A stretch of 64,000 bases of DNA from Hanamia caeni. GTDB taxonomy: Bacteria > Bacteroidota > Bacteroidia > Chitinophagales > Chitinophagaceae. The stretch's first letter is position 1. The number at the start of each line of letters is the position of its first letter. The DNA is taken from contig NZ_RJJR01000012.1 of NCBI RefSeq assembly GCF_003721595.1, positions 62,001 to 126,000 on the forward strand. Direction: 5' to 3'. The notes under the pieces are model-generated. The model ran no database searches. It was not told where the DNA came from and saw only the letters and a program-made list of their open reading frames with translations. Made by a program: the position numbers and the translations under genes. Below are positions 16,922-24,105 of the stretch, piece after piece.

Positions 16922-19705
16922 TTGAAAAAATACATTATTTCTTTGTTTACTGTACTGTCGTGCTGCACTTCATTTGCACAGCAAACGGAAAAAATGTATT
17001 TGTCAGGAACCGGAGAAGACAAAACCGTCAACTGGCAATTTTATTGTACGTCAGGCATGAATTCGGGTAAATGGACAACCATTCCGGTACCATCCAATTG
17101 GGAATTGCAGGGCTTTGGAAAATACAATTATGGCTTTGCAAAGGATAGTGTTCGCGGAAAAGAAAAAGGTTTATATAAATACCATTTTTCTGCGCCTTCT
17201 TCCTGGAAAACAAAAGTTGTAGAATTGGTTTTTGAAGGCGTTATGACGGATTGCGAAGTAAAGGTTAATGGGCATTTGGCAGGGCCTGTTCACCAGGGCG
17301 CTTACTATCGTTTTAAATTTGATGTATCCAAATTGCTCAAATATGGAGGTGATAATTTACTGGAAGCGACTGTGTCAAAACATTCAGCAAATGAATCGGT
17401 AAATGCTGCAGAACGGCGTGGTGATTTTTGGATATTTGGCGGCATATTTCGTCCGGTTTATTCGCAGGCATTTCCGCAGCAGCACATCGAACGGGTAGCC
17501 TTAAATGCAACAGCAGATGGAAAATTTAATGCAAATGTTTTTGTAAATAATGCAGAAAAGAACTCGAAGATTTCAGCTCAAATTTATTCATTGGATGGAA
17601 AGAAAATTGGTCGTCCTTTTACAACAACAATTCATAAAGGAGATTCAGTTGTAAAGATGAATACAGCAGTTGCATCTCCAAAGCTTTGGTCAACAGAATT
17701 TCCCAATCTATATAATGTGGTATTTTCTATAGAACAAGAAGGGAAAATAATCCATTCCATAAAACAGCGTTTTGGATTTAGAACGATAGAAATCAGAGAA
17801 CGCGATGGCGTTTATATCAACGGGGTAAAAATAAAGTTCAAGGGCGTTTGCCGGCATTCGTTCTGGCCGTCAACAGGACGCACAATGAGTGAAAGACGTA
17901 GTTTGGCTGACGTGCAAATGATAAAGGATATGAACATGAATGCCGTTCGTATGTCGCACTATCCCGGTGACGAACATTTTTACAACATGTGCGATTCGCT
18001 TGGATTATTTGTGCTGGATGAACTGGCTGGCTGGCATGGTCATTATGATACACCAACCGGCACCGCCCTTGCAAAAGCTATGATTGATAAAAACGAAAAT
18101 CATCCCTGTATCATCATGTGGGATAATGGAAATGAAGGCGGCCACAACCTCGACCTGGATGCCGTTTTCGACAGTGAAGATATTCAGCATCGCCATGTGA
18201 TTCATCCGTGGATGGTGTTTCGTGGATTTGATACCCAACATTACCGTGAATATAATTACGGAATCAGTAATTACATGCATGGGCATAATATTGTAATGCC
18301 CACAGAATTTTTGCACGGGCTTTATGATGGTGGACTGGGGGCAGGCTTACAGGATCATTGGGAAGCCATGTGGAAGTATCCCTTATCTGCCGGTGGGTTT
18401 TTATGGGATTTTGCTGACGGAGGAGTTGTAAGAACAGATGAAGATGGTAAAATAGATACCGACGGAGACCACGGTCCGGACGGCATTGTAGGGCCTTATC
18501 ATCAAAAAGAGGGAAGTTATTTTGCTATAAAAGAAATATGGTCACCCATAGTTTTTGAACCAAAAGATATAACTCCTTCATTTGATGGAAAACTGAATAT
18601 TGAGAACCGTTTTTTCTTTACGAATATTAATCAATGCAGCTTTAAATGGAAGCTATCAAAGTTGCCGTTTGCAAAAAATAGCGAATCAAATACGGATATA
18701 AAAGGAACTGCAATTGCACCAAATATACGCCCTTCGGAAAAGGGGATTTTAAAAGTAAATCTGCCTCCCGGCTGGAACAAATATGACGTGTTATATGTAA
18801 CGGCTTTTGGAGCCGATAAAAAAGAAATTTTTACGTGGAGCTTTCCCTTAATATTACCCAAAGATGTCGTCAAAAAAAATGTTGTGTTTGAAAATGCAGG
18901 AGAAGTAAATTTTGCTGAAAAGGATTCTGTTTACAATGTTTCCGCAAACGGAATTCAATTCCTGTTTAACAAAAACAACGGCTTGTTGCAACAGGTTCAA
19001 AATTCAAAAGGTGAAATTGCTTTTAATAATGGCCCGGTGATACAGGAAGGAGTAAACAACTTCAAAGATTTTACATCCAGGTTTGAAGGGAAAAATTTAG
19101 TTATTGAATCTACGTTCGACAGGAAGAATTCATACAACGTTTTACAATGGACTATTTATCCTTCCGGCTTTGTGAAAATGAAGGTGAAATATTTTCCGGG
19201 CGAATATTTCACCAGCGTGGTAGGTGTAAATTTTTCTTTTCCTGAACAAGAAATCAAAGGCGTTGAGTACATGGGGTATGGCCCATACAGGGTTTGGAAA
19301 AACAGGATGATGGGAAATAAGTTTGGGATATGGAACAAGCCTTACAACAACACCGAAACCGGTGAATCACCCTGGATATATCCTGAATTTAAAGGTTACT
19401 ATTCAAATATGTATGCTTGTAAATTTTTAACGTCCGCTCAATCATTTACAGTTTACACTGACAACGAAGATTTGTTTTTGCGGTTATTTACACCGGCATC
19501 AAAAACGGATAAATGGCACAATTATGAGCCAAAATTTCCTTCAGGTCATATTTCCTTTATGCAGGCAATACCTGCTATTGGCACAAAAACCCAGCGGCCG
19601 GAAACAACAGGGCCAATGGGTGAAAAAAATATTTTTTATGATTATGGCAAAGCGCCTGATCGCTGCCTGGTAATGACATTATATTTTGATTTTTCCGGCA
19701 AATAA
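16922..19705 (+). CDS. GH2-family glycosidase, secreted, TTG start
   Basis: 927 residues. TTG at 16922 is chosen because it gives a good signal peptide (KKYIISLFTVLSCC to TSFAQQ); the first in-frame ATG (16994) would leave none. GH2 domains in order: jelly-roll sugar-binding (about 30-190), Ig-like (190-300), TIM barrel (300-560), then C-terminal sandwich domains. The acid/base Glu is E405 in WDNGNEGG and the nucleophile is probably E462 in MPTEFLHG. Family activities include beta-galactosidase, beta-glucuronidase and others; WDNGNEGG instead of the usual SLGNESG marks an unusual subgroup. A recurring 19-base element (16934-16952) lies within the signal-peptide codons. It is followed 20 bp later by a DUF3826 gene. 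Confidence 0.9.
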   Translation: MKKYIISLFTVLSCCTSFAQQTEKMYLSGTGEDKTVNWQFYCTSGMNSGKWTTIPVPSNWELQGFGKYNYGFAKDSVRGKEKGLYKYHFSAPSSWKTKVVELVFEGVMTDCEVKVNGHLAGPVHQGAYYRFKFDVSKLLKYGGDNLLEATVSKHSANESVNAAERRGDFWIFGGIFRPVYSQAFPQQHIERVALNATADGKFNANVFVNNAEKNSKISAQIYSLDGKKIGRPFTTTIHKGDSVVKMNTAVASPKLWSTEFPNLYNVVFSIEQEGKIIHSIKQRFGFRTIEIRERDGVYINGVKIKFKGVCRHSFWPSTGRTMSERRSLADVQMIKDMNMNAVRMSHYPGDEHFYNMCDSLGLFVLDELAGWHGHYDTPTGTALAKAMIDKNENHPCIIMWDNGNEGGHNLDLDAVFDSEDIQHRHVIHPWMVFRGFDTQHYREYNYGISNYMHGHNIVMPTEFLHGLYDGGLGAGLQDHWEAMWKYPLSAGGFLWDFADGGVVRTDEDGKIDTDGDHGPDGIVGPYHQKEGSYFAIKEIWSPIVFEPKDITPSFDGKLNIENRFFFTNINQCSFKWKLSKLPFAKNSESNTDIKGTAIAPNIRPSEKGILKVNLPPGWNKYDVLYVTAFGADKKEIFTWSFPLILPKDVVKKNVVFENAGEVNFAEKDSVYNVSANGIQFLFNKNNGLLQQVQNSKGEIAFNNGPVIQEGVNNFKDFTSRFEGKNLVIESTFDRKNSYNVLQWTIYPSGFVKMKVKYFPGEYFTSVVGVNFSFPEQEIKGVEYMGYGPYRVWKNRMMGNKFGIWNKPYNNTETGESPWIYPEFKGYYSNMYACKFLTSAQSFTVYTDNEDLFLRLFTPASKTDKWHNYEPKFPSGHISFMQAIPAIGTKTQRPETTGPMGEKNIFYDYGKAPDRCLVMTLYFDFSGK
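16934..16952 (+). promoter_or_regulatory. Copy of the recurring element inside a signal-peptide coding region
   Basis: ATTATTTCTTTGTTTACTG here is identical over all 19 bases to the intergenic copy at 33628-33646. It encodes IISLFT in the GH2 signal peptide. Either a regulatory site overlaps the 5' end of the gene, or this match is a coding coincidence helped by signal-peptide composition. Confidence 0.3.
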
Positions 19706-19725
19706 CACATGATAATTTCTTTTTA

Positions 19726-20325
19726 ATGAAATTGAAAAAGGTAGACGTTTACAAACGTGCCGGTGAATGGGTAGCATCTCTTAATTTAAATGATAAAGCT
19801 AAAGAGGCAAGAGTAACAGAAGTGATCGCAACACATTTAAAAACTATCCGCGACTGGAACAATGAACATCCGGCCAGCACCGTACCGGCAGGTATTAATC
19901 CTGAGACTGGAAACAAGTTAAGCGATCTGGACCGGCGCGTTATAGCGATCTCTGCAATGCCAAAGTCTGTTCATGAAAATTTGATGAACGGTTTGCGGAA
20001 AGATCTGGCCGATACCCAGGTAGAAATGATACTGGATAAATATACGATTGGCAAAGTTGCGTTCACGCTTGCTGGTTATAAAGCAATTGTCCCGAATTTA
20101 ACCCCCGTGGAAGAAGCTGTAATAGTTACTAATCTTAAACAAGCAAGAGAGCAAGCGGTGGATTATAAAAACATGAAAGAGATCTCCGCAATATTTGAGA
20201 TTTATAAAACAAAGTGTGAGCAATATCTAAATGCAAACGGAAGGGATTGGCGACAGATGTATAAAGATTATGTAAATGCAGTAAAAGCAAAGAAGGCACA
20301 TAAAAAGTCGGATTTAAATGAGTAA
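19726..20325 (+). CDS. DUF3826-family protein lacking a signal peptide
   Basis: 199 residues, mostly helical. It matches what I know of DUF3826, a small family found in Bacteroidota pectin loci. Recognisable blocks are RAGEWVASLNLNDKAKEARV near the N-terminus, NGLRKDLADTQVEMILDKYT in the middle, then LPNL-like IVPNLTPVEEAVI and the ending YLNANGRDWRQMYKDYV. Members normally start with a signal peptide; here the frame cannot be extended upstream to give one (the nearest upstream ATG at 19709 is out of frame and hits a stop). The protein may be cytoplasmic, or the gene may have lost its 5' end. The biochemical role of the family is unknown. Confidence 0.8.
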   Translation: MKLKKVDVYKRAGEWVASLNLNDKAKEARVTEVIATHLKTIRDWNNEHPASTVPAGINPETGNKLSDLDRRVIAISAMPKSVHENLMNGLRKDLADTQVEMILDKYTIGKVAFTLAGYKAIVPNLTPVEEAVIVTNLKQAREQAVDYKNMKEISAIFEIYKTKCEQYLNANGRDWRQMYKDYVNAVKAKKAHKKSDLNE

Positions 20326-20429
20326 CGCACTCTATCTTGATTGTGTAACCTAAGTTCTTTGTTGCAGTAAACCAGGGAATATTACAGATTCTTATTTTGA
20401 AAAAAACAGTAATAGTAAATAAATCAATT

Positions 20430-21581
20430 ATGAAGTACAAAACTTATTTAACAACACTCTTCTTTTCTTTTGCCGCAATGAATTTGGTAAATGCCCAATC
20501 GGGGCCATGGAAAAAGGGAATAGTAGAAGAAGAATTTATTTTCAATAAAGCCCCTTTTCCATCTTGTCATGCTGCAACAATTGCTGAAACGCCGAAAGGC
20601 CTTGTCGCAGCATGGTTTGGTGGTACCAAAGAAAGAAACCCTGACGTGGAAATTTATGTGAGTCGCAAAATAAATCATTCATGGACAACACCGGTTCCGG
20701 TTGCCAATGGAATTCAAAACGATACATTGCGTTATCCTACCTGGAATCCTGTGTTGTACCAGGTTCCCGGCGGAGATCTTTTATTATTTTATAAAGTTGG
20801 ACCAAAGCCCTCTGAATGGAAAGGCTGGATGATTCGTTCTAAGGATGATGGCATCACCTGGTCAAAACCAGAAAGATTACCAAAAGGTTTTTTGGGTCCC
20901 ATTAAGAATAAACCTGTATTGCTGAAAGACGGTTCTTTGCTTTGCCCTTCTGGTGTAGAGCTAGGAAAGACTGCTATCCATTTCGAAAGATATAATGTGC
21001 AAAAAAATAAATGGACAATGATGAATTTGCCCCCTAATAATGCGGATTATAAAAGCCCGTTACAACCTACAATTTTATTTTACGGAAAAGATACATTGCA
21101 AGCTCTATGCAGAAGCAAGGAACAAGCAGTCCTGCAAACATGGTCTTATGACGACGGCAAAACCTGGACGCCTTTGTCCAGGACTTCATTACCTAATAAC
21201 AATTCCGGAATCGATGGAGTTACACTAAAAAACGGATGGCAATTATTGGCATATAATCATGCGGTTCCTAATGCTACATGGAAAAAGGGGAAAGGCCCGC
21301 GCACGCCTTTAAACGTGGCGATTTCTAAGGATGGTAAAACTTGGTATGCGTCATTAATTTTAGAAGATTCGCCAATAAGTCAATATTCCTATCCATCAGT
21401 AATACAAGGTAAGGATGGGATGATTCATATTGTTTACACATGGAGAAGACAAAAGATAAGATATGTAGAAGTAGATCCGTCGAAATTGCCAATGATAAAA
21501 ATTGTCGATGGTAAATGGCCTCCAATGAAAGGGTACACGCCACCAAAAGGGGCGACAACTTCTGACGATTCAGCCAGATAA
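20430..21581 (+). CDS. Secreted BNR-repeat propeller, sialidase-like fold
   Basis: 383 residues from the ATG at 20430. A TTG at 20397 is in frame, but the ATG directly precedes a clean signal peptide (KYKTYLTTLFFSF to NAQ). The mature part is a six-bladed propeller of the BNR_2 kind, with Asp-box-like motifs SKDDGITWSKP, SYDDGKTWTP and SKDGKTWYAS. The opening FPSCHAATIAETPKGLVAAWFGG is typical of a group often annotated exo-alpha-sialidase but found in plant-glycan loci. True sialidase activity is unlikely because I do not see the N-terminal arginine motif FRIP. Position between DUF3826 and an esterase fusion suggests a pectin side-chain enzyme; the reaction is unknown. Confidence 0.75.
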   Translation: MKYKTYLTTLFFSFAAMNLVNAQSGPWKKGIVEEEFIFNKAPFPSCHAATIAETPKGLVAAWFGGTKERNPDVEIYVSRKINHSWTTPVPVANGIQNDTLRYPTWNPVLYQVPGGDLLLFYKVGPKPSEWKGWMIRSKDDGITWSKPERLPKGFLGPIKNKPVLLKDGSLLCPSGVELGKTAIHFERYNVQKNKWTMMNLPPNNADYKSPLQPTILFYGKDTLQALCRSKEQAVLQTWSYDDGKTWTPLSRTSLPNNNSGIDGVTLKNGWQLLAYNHAVPNATWKKGKGPRTPLNVAISKDGKTWYASLILEDSPISQYSYPSVIQGKDGMIHIVYTWRRQKIRYVEVDPSKLPMIKIVDGKWPPMKGYTPPKGATTSDDSAR

Positions 21582-21758
21582 ATGGAAGGACCATATCCCA
21601 GTTTTGCCGATTATTTGCCAAACATAACAAAGGAAAATAATCCATCAATATAGTTAATTCACCTATTTATTTTAAATAATAGCGCCTTTAATTTTATTCA
21701 ACAGATTTATTGCCTGTTTCATCAATTGGCGAATAGTAAATGATGAATTAGAATGTTG

Positions 21759-21777
21759 ATTATTTGTTTGTTTACTG
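21759..21777 (+). promoter_or_regulatory. Copy of the recurring TTTGTTTACTG element
   Basis: ATTATTTGTTTGTTTACTG, the first of two copies in one gap. Both copies are preceded by TG and followed by G. It ends 113 bp before the ATG of the esterase fusion gene. Function is inferred. Confidence 0.45.
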
Positions 21778-21814
21778 GATAACGTGAAGGCTGAATAGCG
21801 AAATAAGAATTCTG

Positions 21815-21833
21815 ATTATTCCTTCGTTTACTG
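21815..21833 (+). promoter_or_regulatory. Second tandem copy of the recurring element
   Basis: ATTATTCCTTCGTTTACTG, 56 bp downstream of the first copy in the same orientation (between five and six helical turns), ending 57 bp before the ATG at 21890. The spacing would suit cooperative binding or looping, but nothing shows this directly. Confidence 0.45.
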
Positions 21834-21889
21834 GTTGCCTTCCGTTCTAAAATCTTAACTGAAGCATTTTTTTGATAAAAAAATATTCA

Positions 21890-24094
21890 ATGAAAATATT
21901 GCATGTTATTCTTTTTCTTTTGTTGATATCATCTAAAACATCTTTTGCACAAAATTCAGATGATCAGTTTAAAGAACCTTTAAAGGAAGTAATATCCGAC
22001 ATTGAACAAAGATTTGACGTCCATATAAGATATCCTGAAGATTTAGTGAAAGATAGGGTAGTAACCTTTGCTAAATGGCGTTTCAGGCCGGATCTGGAAG
22101 AAACTTTATCAAATGTGCTTGCGTCTCAGAATATATCATTTACAAAAGAAGGGGATAAAAAATACAAGCTGAAATCTTATGAATATTATCTGAAAACTCC
22201 GGCAGAAGGAAAGGAACAGTTGCAATATTTATCCACTTTATACCATGATGAACAGGGTTTTGAAAAGCGCAAGGCTCTGTTAAGAAACTGCATTCTTAAA
22301 ACGTTGATGCTCGACAAACTTCCAGCAAAACCTGATTCAAAACCAATCGTAACGCAGATAAGAAAAATGGATGGTTATACTGTTCAAAATATAGCGATTG
22401 AAACATTACCCGGCGTTTATGTTTCAGGTTCATTGTATCGCCCTGCAAAAATAAAAAGTAAAATTCCGGTGATTATGAATACGGTTGGGCACTTTAGCGG
22501 CGGCCGCTACCGGGCAGATTGTCAATACCGGTGCGCGATGCTTGCAAAGATGGGAGCTATGGCTTTTAGCTACGATCTGTTTGGCTGGGATGGTGAATCA
22601 CTGCTCCAGGTGACACCCGCGGATCACCGCAGAGCTCTGGTAGAAAGTTTACAAGCGTTGAACGCTACGCGGATTCTTGATTTTTTATTGTCATTGAAAG
22701 AAGTGGATACAAACCGTGTGGGCATTACAGGCGCTTCCGGTGGAGGAAGCCATACGATGGCAATGACAGCAATAGACAGTCGCATCAAATTAAGTGTGCC
22801 TGTGGTAATGATGTCATCCTATCACAGCGGCGGTTGTCCATGCGAAAGCGGCATGGGAATTCATTTGTGTGGTGGCGGCACCAACAATGTTGAGATAGCT
22901 GCAATGGCTGCACCACGTCCACAACTTATTATTTCAGACGGTAAGGATTGGACACAACACGTTCCTGAAATGGGTTTCCCTTTCGTGGACAGAGTGTATG
23001 GATTTTATGGTAAAAAGAATAACATTAAGAATGTTCATTTGGGAAATGAAGGTCACGACTACGGCTTTTCAAAACGAAAAGCAATGTATGAATTTGTAGC
23101 AGAACATTTCGGGCTCAACATTAATGCAGTTAAGGATAAAGAGGGAAATATAACTGAGTCGGATGTTACCATTGAGAAAGCTCCGGCTATGTATGTTTTT
23201 GGAGACAAAGGTGAAAGATTGCCAGCCAATGCATTGAAGGGTTTTGAAAACATTTCAAAAATATTTAAGGAAGAAGTAGCACAAGCACATAATCAACGCT
23301 ATAAAGTAGGGGTGATAGATCTGATGCTTTTGAAACGCCAGAAATCAGGGGCTTTTCAAGTTGCCAAAGATGTTGGAGCAGATGGTTTGGAAGTGGATAT
23401 GGGTGGCCTCGGAAACCGTGTGACTTTTGATAATAAACTTTTAACGGACAGTATCAGGGAGCAATTTTTAAATAAAGCAAAAGAACTGGGTCTGCAAATT
23501 TGTTCTCTTGGTATGACAGGTTATTATGCGCAATCATTTTGTGAAAGACCACAATTCATACAGTCTGTTCAGGATTGTATTAAAACAATGAAACTGATGA
23601 ATGTGAAAGTCGCTTTTCTTCCTCTCGGGGTTCAATGTGATTTGGTGAAAAGTCCAGGCTTGAGAGATTCGGTTGTAAGCCGCTTAAAAGTCGCCGGTAA
23701 AATGGCGCAGGATGCAGGAGTTGTGATAGGAATAGAAACGGCACTCGATGCTACTGGAGAATTAAAATTGCTACAGGATGTTGGTTCACCGGCCATCAAA
23801 AGTTATTTCAATTTTTCCAATGCCATAAAAAACGGGCGCAATCTTGAAAAAGAATTACGGATCCTGGGTAAAGACAATATCGTACAAATTCATTGTACGG
23901 ATGATGATGGAGTGTGGTTGCAGAATGATCCAAAGATCGATATGCACAAAGTAAAAGCAACTTTAGATAAAATGGGCTGGAGTGGATGGCTTGTTATTGA
24001 AAGATCAAGAGATGCGAAAGACCCACGTAATGTGAAAAAGAATTATGGTGCAAATACGGCGTATGTAAAATCCATTTTTCAAACAGCTAATTGA
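21890..24094 (+). CDS. STN domain - alpha/beta-hydrolase esterase - sugar isomerase-like TIM barrel fusion
   Basis: 734 residues from the ATG at 21890; an in-frame TTG at 21872 only adds a short tail before the signal peptide, which ends SFAQN. Residues about 25-100 look like an STN (secretin/TonB N-terminal) domain, as in SusC and FecA receptors. Residues about 105-415 are an alpha/beta-hydrolase of the acetyl-xylan-esterase type, with nucleophile S283 in GASGGGS and His389 in EGHDYGF. Residues about 470-730 are a xylose-isomerase-like TIM barrel (VIGIETALDATGEL, VQIHCTDDDG, SGWLVIERS). The joined halves are usually separate proteins. Deacetylation of an oligosaccharide plus isomerisation or epimerisation is imaginable, but the TIM domain in a secreted protein is odd. 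Confidence 0.8.
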   Translation: MKILHVILFLLLISSKTSFAQNSDDQFKEPLKEVISDIEQRFDVHIRYPEDLVKDRVVTFAKWRFRPDLEETLSNVLASQNISFTKEGDKKYKLKSYEYYLKTPAEGKEQLQYLSTLYHDEQGFEKRKALLRNCILKTLMLDKLPAKPDSKPIVTQIRKMDGYTVQNIAIETLPGVYVSGSLYRPAKIKSKIPVIMNTVGHFSGGRYRADCQYRCAMLAKMGAMAFSYDLFGWDGESLLQVTPADHRRALVESLQALNATRILDFLLSLKEVDTNRVGITGASGGGSHTMAMTAIDSRIKLSVPVVMMSSYHSGGCPCESGMGIHLCGGGTNNVEIAAMAAPRPQLIISDGKDWTQHVPEMGFPFVDRVYGFYGKKNNIKNVHLGNEGHDYGFSKRKAMYEFVAEHFGLNINAVKDKEGNITESDVTIEKAPAMYVFGDKGERLPANALKGFENISKIFKEEVAQAHNQRYKVGVIDLMLLKRQKSGAFQVAKDVGADGLEVDMGGLGNRVTFDNKLLTDSIREQFLNKAKELGLQICSLGMTGYYAQSFCERPQFIQSVQDCIKTMKLMNVKVAFLPLGVQCDLVKSPGLRDSVVSRLKVAGKMAQDAGVVIGIETALDATGELKLLQDVGSPAIKSYFNFSNAIKNGRNLEKELRILGKDNIVQIHCTDDDGVWLQNDPKIDMHKVKATLDKMGWSGWLVIERSRDAKDPRNVKKNYGANTAYVKSIFQTAN

Positions 24095-24105
24095 GATTGT
24101 AAAAT

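Larger units (their letters stand above)
21582..21889. other. 308-bp gap with two tandem copies of the recurring element
   Basis: No gene is seen. It holds the element twice (21759-21777 and 21815-21833, 56 bp apart). Its first part resembles the gap after the LacZ-type GH2: ATAATCCATC, four bases, TAGTTAAT at 21637-21658, then TTAATTTTATTCA starting 51 bp from the block start. The same blocks occur at the same spacing at 37052-37115. Confidence 0.6.

Noticed and set aside
20430-21581. True sialidase
   Set aside because: Asp-box-like repeats are present, but I do not see the N-terminal FRIP arginine motif, and the neighbours are pectin enzymes.
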